From Odoribacter splanchnicus DSM 20712 (GTDB lineage Bacteria > Bacteroidota > Bacteroidia > Bacteroidales > Marinifilaceae): a stretch of 64,000 nucleotides of DNA. A program made the position numbers and the translations under genes. Below, piece by piece: positions 9,324 to 17,460 of the stretch (positions are counted from its first letter, which is position 1; each line of letters starts with the position of its first letter). The DNA is taken from positions 1,550,001-1,614,000 of the forward strand of contig NC_015160.1 in NCBI RefSeq assembly GCF_000190535.1. The letters run 5' to 3'. The notes beneath the pieces were generated by a model. It ran no database searches. It worked only from the letters and a program-made list of their open reading frames with translations, and was not told the origin of the DNA.

Positions 9324-9884
9324 ATGGTAAAATTTTTTAGTATTTGCCTGGTGGTATTACTCCTCTGTAGTTGCCATTCACGCCGGAAAGAAATAGCTCG
9401 AATCGTTGAAGAATGGAAAAATAAAGAAGTTATTTTTCCGGATCCCTTATTGGTAAAAGTACAAGGGCGGGATACCATCCTCCCGGATTTTCAGGAACGC
9501 AAATATAAAATCCTGAATTACATCGACACCAGTGGTTGTACGGAATGCCGGATGAAACTGGCCGAATGGCAATTATTGAAACAGGAAATCGATAGTCTGG
9601 GCTACGATGTCGACATCCTATTCGTTGCCTGGGTCCACAATTACGACGAATTGGAAATCCTGCAACGTGCCAATCGTTGTCAGCTACCCTTCCTATACGA
9701 TCCGCAGGGGGATATGCAAAAAATCAACCAGTTTCCTGCCGAACCGGCTTTCCAAACTTTCCTGCTCGATTCGCTCAACCGGGTCCTGCTTATCGGTAGT
9801 CCGGTCGAAAACGATAAAATCTGGACCCTCTACCAACGTTCCCTCTCCTCTTTAAACTCCGGGATTCCAGGCCGGAATCCCTAG
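9324..9884 (+). CDS. lipoprotein with thioredoxin-like CxxC segment
   Basis: A 186-residue protein with lipobox LLLCSC (Cys near residue 17). After a short linker it has a strand, then DTSGCTECRMKLAEWQ with two cysteines in a CxxC at about residues 71-74, then DILFVAW and PFLYDPQGDM. This arrangement matches the thioredoxin/TlpA-like fold. In Bacteroidales, proteins of this kind often sit beside propeller lipoproteins. A redox or scaffold role in the periplasm is possible. The 3' end overlaps the convergent response regulator gene by 4 bp. Confidence 0.6.
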   Translation: MVKFFSICLVVLLLCSCHSRRKEIARIVEEWKNKEVIFPDPLLVKVQGRDTILPDFQERKYKILNYIDTSGCTECRMKLAEWQLLKQEIDSLGYDVDILFVAWVHNYDELEILQRANRCQLPFLYDPQGDMQKINQFPAEPAFQTFLLDSLNRVLLIGSPVENDKIWTLYQRSLSSLNSGIPGRNP

Positions 9885-10552
9885 CGGGTCACTTTGAGCA
9901 TATAGCCGTTAAATTTGTCAGTGACAATGGAAGCCGAAGTCAGTGAAATTTTATGCCGTAGAATACTGATGTATTTATTCAACTGCAAATGCAATTTATA
10001 ATCATCCTTATCCCATCCTGCTTTGATCAATAATTCACGGGAAACTGTTTTCTCGCGGTTACGGCAAAGCATGGTAAAGATTTTAAATTCCAATCCCACC
10101 AATTTTTCTTTTCTTTCTCCGATCCATAATTCTCCGGAAAGCAGATCGAAAAATGATTTTTCTCCCAAGCAGATTTTATCACTGCCATTTTTACTTAGAC
10201 AATTATACACCTGTGCTGCCACAACGGCAGGCGCGCAATTTTTCACCAGATAGGTATAGGCGCCACTTTCGAGTCCACGCATCTGGTTGGCTTCATCCCC
10301 TAACGAACTGTAGATCACTATCGGTGTATAGTGGTCGGTAAGCCGGATAATTTGCAGCACCTCAAACCCATTATGACCAGGCATATCGACATCCAGCAAA
10401 ACAACATTCGGTTGCCGCTCCCGGAACAGCTTCAGTGCCTCCGTCCCATTGGTAGCTACGATTACTTCAAATCCCCTCTCTTCGAGTTGCTCCGCAACCT
10501 CCATCACAGTCAGAGGATCATCCTCTGCATATAAAACCTTCAATTTTTCCAT
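9881..10552 (-). CDS. OmpR-like response regulator, copy 1
   Basis: A 223-residue two-domain regulator. The receiver has the acidic pair EDD at 10-12, the phospho-acceptor Asp54 in LLDVDMPG and the conserved Lys104 in YLVKN. A C-terminal winged-helix DNA-binding domain covers about residues 125-223 (FKIFTMLCRNREKTVSRELLIKAGW, then LNKYISILRHKI). It overlaps the upstream kinase gene by 13 bp. It is a clear paralogue of the regulator at 15388, sharing the AEDD start, the GW and LQLNK segments and the same gene order. The target genes are not known; the divergent NVEALA/propeller genes are candidates by position. Confidence 0.9.
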   Translation of the reverse strand: MEKLKVLYAEDDPLTVMEVAEQLEERGFEVIVATNGTEALKLFRERQPNVVLLDVDMPGHNGFEVLQIIRLTDHYTPIVIYSSLGDEANQMRGLESGAYTYLVKNCAPAVVAAQVYNCLSKNGSDKICLGEKSFFDLLSGELWIGERKEKLVGLEFKIFTMLCRNREKTVSRELLIKAGWDKDDYKLHLQLNKYISILRHKISLTSASIVTDKFNGYMLKVTR

Positions 10553-11886
10553 GATACCTGTGGTAAAATAATTAAAAACTTGCTACCGTTTCCTATTTCA
10601 CTCTCTATATGTATTTTCCCTCCGTAAGCACAAACCACTTTATGTACGAAGGTCAACCCCAAACCAAATCCTGTTGTTTTCGTGACTTGCTGATTTCTGA
10701 CACGATAGAATTGTTTAAAAATCTGTTTTTGATCTTTAGGTGCAATTCCCATGCCATTGTCTTCAACAACCAAAATATAATCAGTCCCCTCTTCATAGAA
10801 ATTAATTTTAACGACCGGATGAGCTCCTCCATATTTAATAGCATTGTCCACTAAATTGATAACAATATAATTGAAATATATTTTATCGAGGCAAGGGTAT
10901 CCGAGTCCTTCGGCAATGTGATACTCCACCCGGGCATGTTTTCGGATCATCGTAAACATTTCTGTGATCATCTCCAATTCCAGTTGCAGGTCGATCGGTT
11001 CGCGTTCCACCTCCAAAACCGAAGTTTTTAAAGAGGTCAGCATAGTATCGGTAATATCGGCCATCTTCATCAAACGTGCCTTTATCATCCCTAACTTTAC
11101 TTCATCTGTAGGACATAAAACAGATTCCTTCCGTTTCAACATCCCTCCTATCGCCGAAATCATCGTAGCTAAAGGCTTTTTCAGCTCATGTTCCAAATGG
11201 GCAATTCCCATGGTCTGTACCCGTACACTTCTTAGCGTCATCTTTATCGAATTCCATTGCCAGACTAAACAAATAACGAAACCAATCAGAAAAAGTAATT
11301 CAATCCATAATACTCCTTTAAGGGCTCGGAAAACGAAAGGAAGTTTGAAGGAGGCCGTGATTTGGTGTTTGTAATCGTATCCTAAATTTAGCGGAGAAGT
11401 AGTAATACTATTAGGTTCTACATTAAGCTTATCTGACAATAATAACTTATTTCCATCTAACCCCTTAATTATTAAATAAGGACTTTCAGATATACCTTTT
11501 TCTTGTAATGCTTTATGATATAAAACAGCAATCTTCTGTATATCTAAACATTTGTTCTCAAATAAACAATCATAAACAACTTGCCGGCCTAAACTAATAT
11601 ATTTCTCCATTGAATTAATTTTAAGCCTTTTTTCTGTATTATTGTATTTCCAACAAAATTCATCCTCATTAGCTAAACTATACCCTAATTTCAATTTCTT
11701 AATAGCAAAAGGAGCTTGATTATCCAAAAAAATCTGAATAATATCCTACAATACATAATCAGCAGTTTTTCGAAACTCATCGACTTTCATTTCACGCACT
11801 CTATACATCCATGCCCCTTGTCCTAATAATACACATATTAACAGTACCACAGATAAACGCCCCATTATACGTATTCTACTCTTCAT
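10540..11886 (-). pseudogene. membrane histidine kinase, copy 1, interrupted by an in-frame TAG
   Basis: The frame reads from ATG at 11886 through a first membrane segment (LSVVLLICVLLGQGAWMY) to a TAG at 11746-11748. It continues in the same frame to 10540. The full frame equals about 448 codons, close to the 441 residues of the intact paralogue at 16063. The two match before the stop: LLGQGxWxYxVRExKVxEF. After the stop come a periplasmic sensor region, a second membrane segment near LPFVFRALKGVL, the H-box HLEHELKKP near residue 231 and an ATPase domain (NLVDNAIKYG, DNGMGIAP, GFGLGL). A start downstream of the TAG (TTG at 11727) would remove the first membrane anchor. It may be inactive, read through, or a sequence error. 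Confidence 0.7.
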
Positions 11887-11925
11887 ACACCTAATTTATA
11901 GAATATTATAGAATATATTTTTTTA

Positions 11926-11952
11926 CAAAATTAAGAATCTTTCCTAAGTTTG
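11926..11952. promoter_or_regulatory. divergent promoter pair between kinase 1 and the NVEALA gene
   Basis: On the minus strand TAATTTTG (11926-11933) faces the kinase gene. On the plus strand TAAGTTTG (11945-11952) faces the small exported protein. Both fit TAnnTTTG. The two boxes lie back to back within 27 bp, so one bound regulator could control both directions. That last point is inference. Confidence 0.65.
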
Positions 11953-11979
11953 CCATCCGAAAACGAACAAATACTCAAA

Positions 11980-12228
11980 ATGAAGAAAAAAGTAAAATTT
12001 TTAATTGGTGGAATAGTCTTTTCTATTTCTTTATCTATCAATTTCATTATTTCCTCAAATTCTGAAGAAACTATTTTATATTTTGATAATATAGACGCGA
12101 TTGCAGAAAAAGAATCCGGAGACGATTTTACTCCTACCTGTATAAAAGCAGGTTACTTATGTACGGGCATAGACAAGAATGGTAATATGGGAACATTTGA
12201 TGGATTAAGTGCTGAAATGCATAATTAA
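11980..12228 (+). CDS. small exported NVEALA-family-like protein
   Basis: An 82-residue protein starting MKKKVKFLIGG, with one N-terminal hydrophobic helix. The segment NIDAIAEKESG at about residues 37-47 matches the NVEALA pattern (N-x-[ED]-A-[LI]-A-x-x-E). The C-terminus has two cysteines (PTCIKAGYLC) and ends SAEMHN. The NVEALA family (PF14055 by recall) is a group of small Bacteroidales exported proteins that often precede a beta-propeller lipoprotein, as here. I chose the ATG at 11980 because upstream in-frame codons overlap the promoter box. Its function is unknown; a peptide signal or pilin-like precursor are guesses. Confidence 0.65.
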   Translation: MKKKVKFLIGGIVFSISLSINFIISSNSEETILYFDNIDAIAEKESGDDFTPTCIKAGYLCTGIDKNGNMGTFDGLSAEMHN

Positions 12229-12235
12229 AATTAGT

Positions 12236-13306
12236 ATGAAAAAATTACACTATATCATCATCTCTGCCCTCCTGGTTGGAGGTTGTCAATCTGATCCGAG
12301 ATTAGAGAGTGAAGCTTCGCCGTTGGTACGGACGAAAGTTTCAGAGCTTTATTACGCTCAATCGGATAATATCGATTTAGAGGCATTAAACATTGTATCC
12401 CCTTCTAAATTTGTAAAGAAAGGAAACTTATATGCCATCCTGACCCCGAACAGTGCTTATCGTTTTGCCATATACGACAGTGAAAGCGGCAACGTCACCC
12501 GTTTAGTACCGGCAGGAAAAAACGAAGGTGAAGGGATGTACTATATTAGCATGAATCTACAAGGCGATATCGTTTCAGCCTTTGATTTCGGTTCCGGGCG
12601 ATTGGTTGAAATCGACCTAAACGAATATGCCACGCCAGGTTACCGACCTGTTTTCACCAGTCTTGCAGAAGATGGAAAGACTCCATTCGGAGCAATCCGA
12701 CTCGATGAAAGAATTTTATCCACAGGTCTCTACACTGCAGGGCGTTATTGTATTAGTCAGGCCACAGGGTACAACTCCTATAGCGTAAGTTATCCAACCT
12801 GTGCCGACCCCACTCTAACCGACACGTTAAAAAGTATTTTCTATGCCAGTAATATTTTGGCTCTGAATCCTATGCATTCCAAAGTCGCCTGTGCTAATAT
12901 GCAATCCGGTTGTCTGGATATCTGTGAAATTCATGATAACGAACTGAGTCGTATCAATGAAGTCCATATGACTACCCCAAGAGTTAAATTCAACAGACAT
13001 CGTCCGAAAGGTCGTGGCCTGACTCATCCGGTGACTTATTCCCGAAATAACCTGTTCGGATTCTGCGATTTGGCGGTATCGGAGAATTATATTTTCGCTC
13101 TGTATTCAGGAAGAACCCTGAAAGATTATAATCTGGATGTGGACAAAGGAAAAACAATCGTAGTATTCGATTGGAATGGTTCACATGTCCGGACTTATCA
13201 ATTACAGAATGCTTGTTCAGCAATCAGCTATGATGCAGCGGACAATACAATTTATGCGCTGTCACAAGAAGGCAACAAACCTCAAATCATTACGCTGAAT
13301 TTATAG
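12236..13306 (+). CDS. TolB-like six-bladed beta-propeller lipoprotein (NVEALA partner)
   Basis: A 356-residue protein starting at the ATG at 12236, with lipobox LLVGGC near residue 16. An earlier in-frame start at 12209 would overlap the NVEALA gene and spoil the signal peptide. The body has the repeated strand pattern of the TolB-like Bacteroidales family (AIYDSESGNVTRL, AFDFGSGRLVEIDL, VFDWNGSHVRTYQL). It follows the small exported protein by 7 bp, the usual pairing for the two families, so they are co-expressed. A decayed copy of its middle part lies at 13465-13640. Confidence 0.75.
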   Translation: MKKLHYIIISALLVGGCQSDPRLESEASPLVRTKVSELYYAQSDNIDLEALNIVSPSKFVKKGNLYAILTPNSAYRFAIYDSESGNVTRLVPAGKNEGEGMYYISMNLQGDIVSAFDFGSGRLVEIDLNEYATPGYRPVFTSLAEDGKTPFGAIRLDERILSTGLYTAGRYCISQATGYNSYSVSYPTCADPTLTDTLKSIFYASNILALNPMHSKVACANMQSGCLDICEIHDNELSRINEVHMTTPRVKFNRHRPKGRGLTHPVTYSRNNLFGFCDLAVSENYIFALYSGRTLKDYNLDVDKGKTIVVFDWNGSHVRTYQLQNACSAISYDAADNTIYALSQEGNKPQIITLNL

Positions 13307-13341
13307 ATTCAAGCAGGGGATATTCTACCCGACGACGAGTA

Positions 13342-13412
13342 TTGGAGAGAGCAAGTTGAGCAGTTAACTATTTTTTCCTAAGGGCTGCGTTTCTCGTTCC
13401 TCTCCTTTTTTA
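13342..13412 (+). terminator. hairpin a, GGAGAG...CTCTCC with T tail
   Basis: GGAGAG (13344-13349) pairs with CTCTCC (13400-13405), followed by a run of six Ts. An inner GCAG/CTGC pair is also present. It lies 35 bp after the propeller gene and would end the NVEALA-propeller transcript. Similar hairpins follow at 13832, 14142 and 17926. Confidence 0.55.
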
Positions 13413-13464
13413 TTTCTTCAGGCGAAAGTTATAATTGCCAATTATTTTTATAAATGGTATAGTC

Positions 13465-13640
13465 CGCAGGTCCCTCACGAAGGATTTTATTGCATTAGCC
13501 AGATCACAAAACACAACTTCTATAGTCCGAGTCATTCCACCTGTACCGACTCCACTATAACCGACACGCTAAAAAGTGTTTTATACCAGTAACATTTTGG
13601 CTCTGATCTCTACGTATTCAAGAGTGGTCTGTACCAGATA
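13465..13640 (+). pseudogene. fragment of a propeller lipoprotein gene
   Basis: This stretch aligns by eye with 12720-12898 of the propeller gene just upstream (its codons ~162-221). Shared strings include ACCGACACGYTAAAAAGTRTTTT and TTTTGGCTCTGA. There are many substitutions and a 2-base deletion near 13590, so the frame is broken. It is a remnant of a duplicated propeller gene. Confidence 0.75.
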
Positions 13641-13671
13641 CCACTGTTTACCAACAAGTTAATGATCATTT

Positions 13672-13760
13672 TTTAGAATGGTATATTAAAGAATATAGAC
13701 TGTTTTTTAGTTAAAAAGATCTTTTCTACATTTACAGTGTAGAAACAAATAAACAACAGA
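13672..13760 (+). pseudogene. decayed NVEALA-type promoter and start, copy 2
   Basis: The stretch beginning GGTATATTAAAGAATATAGAC is nearly the same as 13974 onward. It contains TACATTTA in place of the TAnnTTTG box. The start ATGAAGAAGAAG is directly followed by TAA, so the reading frame dies after four codons. The intact gene at 11980 begins ATGAAGAAAAAAGTAAAA, so this looks like a lost copy of the same small gene. Confidence 0.6.
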
Positions 13761-13831
13761 TGAAGAAGAAGTAAACCGTAGCTTATCACTTTAGTTATAT
13801 AAAGTCAGCCGGTTAAAACTAAATACAACGC

Positions 13832-13902
13832 AAAGGAGAGAGCATAGTAAAAGTGGAAAAAAACATTTCCCAAGCCCACTTTTCTTGTTCCTCTCCTTTT
13901 TT
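13832..13902 (+). terminator. hairpin b with CCCAAG loop
   Basis: The outer stem is AAAGGAGAG (13832-13840) with CTCTCCTTT (13891-13899). The inner stem is AAAAGTGG (13849-13856) with CCACTTTT (13876-13883). The loop contains TTTCCCAAG, and a T tail follows. The fold resembles a terminator but is larger and two-tiered. Confidence 0.65.
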
Positions 13903-13971
13903 AGTTCCTTCTTATCAAAATGTTTTAGCAACAAACAACTCACAATAAATAGATTATCGATTATTTTAATT

Positions 13972-14060
13972 TTTGGTATATTAAAGAACATAGACCATTC
14001 TTTAGAAAAAATAATCTTTTCTAAGTTTGTCATGTAAAGACAAAAACAAATAATGAAGCA
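13972..14060 (+). pseudogene. decayed NVEALA-type promoter and start, copy 3
   Basis: This is a near-repeat of 13672 onward (GGTATATTAAAGAACATAGAC). An intact TAAGTTTG -7 box is at about 14023-14030, followed by AAACAAATAATGAAGCATAG, where the frame again closes at once. The -7 box could still fire a short non-coding transcript that runs into the hairpins at 14113 and 14142. Confidence 0.6.
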
Positions 14061-14112
14061 TAGATGATAAATGATGGGGAGAATATCAGGTAGGTGATAA
14101 AACCCTAAGATT

Positions 14113-14138
14113 AAATAGTTGACACACAGCAACTATTT
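14113..14138 (+). other. perfect 9-bp stem hairpin
   Basis: AAATAGTTG (14113-14121) and CAACTATTT (14130-14138) enclose an 8-base loop. There is no T tail; it lies just before hairpin c. Confidence 0.6.
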
Positions 14139-14141
14139 GGT

Positions 14142-14205
14142 GGAGAGTGAACCGAAGTTAGATAGAAATCCCAAGTCAATCTTTCTGAAGTTCCTCTTCA
14201 TTTGT
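14142..14205 (+). terminator. hairpin c with TCCCAAGT loop
   Basis: GGAGAG at 14142-14147 and CCTCTTC further on form a weak outer stem. AGATAGA and TCTTTCT form the inner one. The loop has AATCCCAAGTCAA, matching hairpins b and d. T-rich sequence follows. It pairs less well than b and d. Confidence 0.45.
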
Positions 14206-14263
14206 TTTTAGATAACAGAAAGCGATTTTTTAAATTGCAATGGAGTCGGCAAAGTATTAACTC

Positions 14264-14271
14264 TAGTTTTG
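14264..14271 (+). promoter_or_regulatory. -7 box very close to the start of the ligase-like gene
   Basis: TAGTTTTG fits TAnnTTTG but ends only 7 bp before the GTG at 14279. A transcript from here would be nearly leaderless, or else the true start is the ATG at 14357. Confidence 0.45.
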
Positions 14272-14278
14272 CAATCAA

Positions 14279-15412
14279 GTGATTAACAAAAATTTGGGAC
14301 CAGTACGGCAGCTGGTGTTTTATTTTCATCTCCAAGATTTATGGGGTATTTTGTTTATGGGAAATGCTTTTCTCAACAGTGAGTCTTCTCATTTTTCAGA
14401 TATACAGGCATTTAATCTCATTCTGTTGGGAATTCTTTATCTTACGGTAAGGATATTGTCAGGACTTTCCCAATATATTCAGCTAACGGTAGTCTTAGGG
14501 TTACTTTTCTATTTCTTAGGTGAAGCAATAGCAGGTTTCGGTCAGATCCACGATTTCGTAGCTCCCCGCCATCTTATAGCTCAGATGAGCGGCAGTTTCC
14601 AAAATTCTGAAAGCTATGACGGTCTTTTGGCTTGTCTGCTCCCGTTATCTCTTTCCCTGGCTCTCCGGGCGAACGATGCTCCGAGTAAAAGGTATCTCGT
14701 TGTACCTGTGTTATCGGGATTCTGTACATTTCTGGTGCTCACTCTAATTCCAGCCAGCATGAATCCTTGTTGCTGGTTTATTGCAGGAATAGGATGTTAT
14801 GTTGTAGTTCTCTACCATTTCCGGACTTTCCGTAGCTATAAGTTATTATTACGTTGGTATCCGAAGAGGGTTATTTTCTTTACCCTACTCCTTTTTGTCC
14901 TCCTATTTAAGATCGGAGACTCGATGTACACCTCGATGAAAAATCCGGAAGCAGATTGTACTTTTTTATGGGAACAAAGCGTCGGACTTATCCGTCGATC
15001 TCCGGATCAGGGATATGGCTTAGGAAGTTTCAGCCAACTGGTATCCACTCCTCATCTTTCTGAAAAAGGTTCTATTTCGCCCGATTCTCCTGAAATATGG
15101 GCTATCGACAACCATACTTCCTACTGTTTTAACGAATATTTACGGATCACGGTAGAAAACGGAATACCAGGTCTCCTCTGGTTTCTCTTATTCCTGATCA
15201 CGGCTTTTTACAATGCCCTTCGCTGCGGACAAATCGGTCTTAGCGGTTGTCTGTTAGCTTTCGGTATATTTGCTTATTTTTCGAACATTTTCGATATTAT
15301 TCCTTTGAGTATAATCTTGACAATTATACCGGCACTCTGCGGTAGAAGGCTACCGTTCCTGCAACCTCATTGCAGGAAACGTCCCGCTTATTGTTCGATT
15401 TTAAGCCAATAA
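14279..15412 (+). CDS. O-antigen ligase-like polytopic membrane protein
   Basis: A 377-residue protein with about ten hydrophobic segments and one large loop between the later ones. The loop region LIRRSPDQGYGLGSFSQL, followed by FNEYLRITVENGIPGLLWFLLFL, matches the O-antigen ligase/Wzy (PF04932) pattern of Bacteroidetes. Many relatives carry a C-terminal TPR region that is absent here. The annotated start is GTG; an ATG at codon 27 (14357) is an alternative. The 3' end overlaps the convergent regulator gene by 25 bp. It lies between two sensor/regulator loci, so it may be part of a regulated surface-modification unit. The substrate is unknown. Confidence 0.65.
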   Translation: MINKNLGPVRQLVFYFHLQDLWGILFMGNAFLNSESSHFSDIQAFNLILLGILYLTVRILSGLSQYIQLTVVLGLLFYFLGEAIAGFGQIHDFVAPRHLIAQMSGSFQNSESYDGLLACLLPLSLSLALRANDAPSKRYLVVPVLSGFCTFLVLTLIPASMNPCCWFIAGIGCYVVVLYHFRTFRSYKLLLRWYPKRVIFFTLLLFVLLFKIGDSMYTSMKNPEADCTFLWEQSVGLIRRSPDQGYGLGSFSQLVSTPHLSEKGSISPDSPEIWAIDNHTSYCFNEYLRITVENGIPGLLWFLLFLITAFYNALRCGQIGLSGCLLAFGIFAYFSNIFDIIPLSIILTIIPALCGRRLPFLQPHCRKRPAYCSILSQ

Positions 15413-16053
15413 CCCAGGGGCTTTTCGGTAAGGATATATACCGAATGATCACCTTTCAGCAATTTTCGTAAACGGCTGACCATTTTGTTGAGTTGCAGAC
15501 TGCAGTTAGGGGCCTGACTATTCCAACCTGCTTTCAGTAAATCTTCGCGAGCAACCAGGGTATTGCGGTTTTTACATAGGATGGAAAATATCTTATTCTC
15601 CAACATGGTGAGGTGATAGACAACATCCGACACCCTCAGGTTACAAGCCGAAAAATCATATTCGACCTGTTTACTCAAACGGATCACTTCCTCCCCACTT
15701 CGGGCAATGCATCGCTGGATTTGGGCTAACAGCAGCGTCGGACTATAATTTTTCAGTAAGTAAACGTTAGCGCCCCATTCCAAACCTTTGATCTGTTTTT
15801 CTTCATCAATCAGGCAACTATAAATAATGACAGGTGTTTGACTATCCTGAAGCCGTATAAACTGCAAGACCTCGAGTCCGTCTTTTCCAGGCATATCCAC
15901 ATCAAGAACGATCAGATCGGGTTTACAGGCAATAAATTTTTCCAGGGCTTCATTGCCATCGTAGGCGACAATAACTTCATAACCATTATTCTCCAGTTTT
16001 TCCTGAACTTCCATGACTGTCATAGAATCATCTTCTGCATACAAAATTGTCAT
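15388..16053 (-). CDS. OmpR-like response regulator, copy 2
   Basis: A 221-residue protein: receiver domain with AEDD at residues 6-9, phospho-acceptor Asp51 in VLDVDMPG and Lys in YLLKNYSP near 101, then a winged-helix domain (NKIFSILCKNRNTLVAREDLLKAGW, LQLNKMVSRLRKLL). It is collinear with the regulator at 9881 along its whole length and clearly a paralogue. It lies 9 bp after the kinase gene at 16063, forming a two-gene operon. Confidence 0.9.
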   Translation of the reverse strand: MTILYAEDDSMTVMEVQEKLENNGYEVIVAYDGNEALEKFIACKPDLIVLDVDMPGKDGLEVLQFIRLQDSQTPVIIYSCLIDEEKQIKGLEWGANVYLLKNYSPTLLLAQIQRCIARSGEEVIRLSKQVEYDFSACNLRVSDVVYHLTMLENKIFSILCKNRNTLVAREDLLKAGWNSQAPNCSLQLNKMVSRLRKLLKGDHSVYILTEKPLGYWLKIEQ

Positions 16054-16062
16054 TTTCCGTTT

Positions 16063-17388
16063 TTATTGTGGTAATACGACGATAAAGCTGCTGCCTACTC
16101 CAACTTTGCTTTCCACCTGAATATCTCCCCCATAGGTATCCACCACCTTCCGGACAAAGGTCAATCCTAAGCCAAAGCCCGTCGTTCTACGCACGCACCT
16201 AGTATTCATCCGATAAAATGCCCGGAAAATACGCTTCTGTTCTCGTTTTGGAATGCCGATCCCATTATCTCTGACAGCGATTACAAAATTATCATTTTCT
16301 TTCCAACAATCAATGGTTACACAAGGATGATCACCACTATATTTTATAGCATTATCTACAAGGTTGACCACCATATAAAAGAAATAGACCTGATCCAGAC
16401 AGGCCGAAGCAGCCTCGGGAGTGATATGAAAACTCACTTTGGCATAGGGTTTGAGTATCTCGAAAAGTTCGAGTACCATGTCCATTTCTTGTCTGACATT
16501 CAAATCGGCACACTTGAATTGGGGCATGGAATTACCACAAATCATGAGTAAAGTATCTGTCATATCAGCCATTTTGATCAATCTTACCCGCATCATTTTC
16601 AATTTCAGCTGCTCCCGTGCGGTCAGGATATCTTTGTTACTTTCCATCAGATCCTCTACTGCATTCAATAAAATCGCTATCGGTTTTTTCAGCTCATGTT
16701 CTAGATGAGCAGCCCCCATCATCTTTACTTCCGAAGTTTTCCAAAAAGTGTGAATGTAATGCCATTGCCACAATAAACTCAATATAAAACCGAGTAAAAA
16801 AATAACTTCCACCAGCAAGATACCCATAAAAGCGTTGAATACAAAAGGGAGTTCGAAGGAAGCGATCAGGTGATGCTGAAATCCGCATCCCAAATTTGCC
16901 GGCACTGCCTGAATTAACTTATCGGAGCCGGAAACTTTCCCGCAAGTGAGTAAGATATGACCTGTATTCCGGTCTGAGATGGCCCAACAAACCAACGGAG
17001 GCATAGAACGTTCGGTCAAGGCATTCCGCAATAAAGAATCGAGTCGTCTCACATCGAGCTCCCGATTCTCGTACAAATCATCATATACCAAGTGGATTTT
17101 ATCCTCAGAAAACACATAGAAATGATTTACCGGAAAACATTTTTCATCTTTATTTTCTCTTAATCTCCCATTACGGAAAGAAGAATCTCTACCATAAGCC
17201 AAATACTTAAGCCCCTCGTCTGCAATATATTCCTCCGCCACTTCCGAAAGAAGATAACCTGCCCGCATTTTGAATTCTTTAACTTTCAATTCACGCACAT
17301 GATAGATCCAGACTCCTTGTCCTAAGAGAAACAAGAATAACATAAGGAGCGTTAATACATTGATAATCTTTATATTATTATTCACCAC
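16063..17388 (-). CDS. membrane histidine kinase, copy 2
   Basis: A 441-residue sensor kinase. The first membrane helix is at about residues 8-29. A periplasmic region of ~150 residues follows, then a second helix near 190-215 (LPFVFNAFMGILLVEVIFLLGF). The H-box AHLEHELKKP lies near 230. The ATPase domain has N-box NLVDNAIKYS, G1 DNGIGIP and G2 GFGLGLTF. It is the intact paralogue of the interrupted kinase at 10540 and shows what that gene once encoded. No PAS or HAMP domain is obvious. It probably reads an extracytoplasmic signal and phosphorylates the adjacent regulator. Confidence 0.92.
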   Translation of the reverse strand: MVNNNIKIINVLTLLMLFLFLLGQGVWIYHVRELKVKEFKMRAGYLLSEVAEEYIADEGLKYLAYGRDSSFRNGRLRENKDEKCFPVNHFYVFSEDKIHLVYDDLYENRELDVRRLDSLLRNALTERSMPPLVCWAISDRNTGHILLTCGKVSGSDKLIQAVPANLGCGFQHHLIASFELPFVFNAFMGILLVEVIFLLGFILSLLWQWHYIHTFWKTSEVKMMGAAHLEHELKKPIAILLNAVEDLMESNKDILTAREQLKLKMMRVRLIKMADMTDTLLMICGNSMPQFKCADLNVRQEMDMVLELFEILKPYAKVSFHITPEAASACLDQVYFFYMVVNLVDNAIKYSGDHPCVTIDCWKENDNFVIAVRDNGIGIPKREQKRIFRAFYRMNTRCVRRTTGFGLGLTFVRKVVDTYGGDIQVESKVGVGSSFIVVLPQ

Positions 17389-17452
17389 ATAAAAGTTTTG
17401 TAAAAAGAATATTATAGAATACTTGTTTTAGCACAAAAATATAAATCTTTTA

Positions 17453-17460
17453 TAATTTTG
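17453..17460 (+). promoter_or_regulatory. relic forward promoter upstream of kinase 2
   Basis: TAATTTTG on the plus strand lies divergent from kinase 2, at the same relative position as the NVEALA promoter next to kinase 1. The following sequence (TATTCAAAAAAGAGAAAAAAC) resembles the start of the intact gene (TACTCAAAATGAAGAAAAAA) with the ATG lost. It is probably relic copy 4. Confidence 0.5.

Larger units (their letters stand above)
13307..14278. other. 972-bp intergenic region of decayed gene modules
   Basis: No intact gene is visible. The region holds, in order, hairpin a, a fragment of the propeller gene, two decayed NVEALA-type promoter/start modules and further hairpins, each listed separately. 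Base composition is more A/T-rich than in the flanking core genes. Confidence 0.7.

Noticed and set aside
13791..14132. 113-codon minus-strand frame with a hydrophobic start
   Set aside because: It runs through the two relic promoters and hairpin b in the opposite sense. Its codons are poor and it has no ribosome site or family match. The sequence is better explained by the plus-strand relics.
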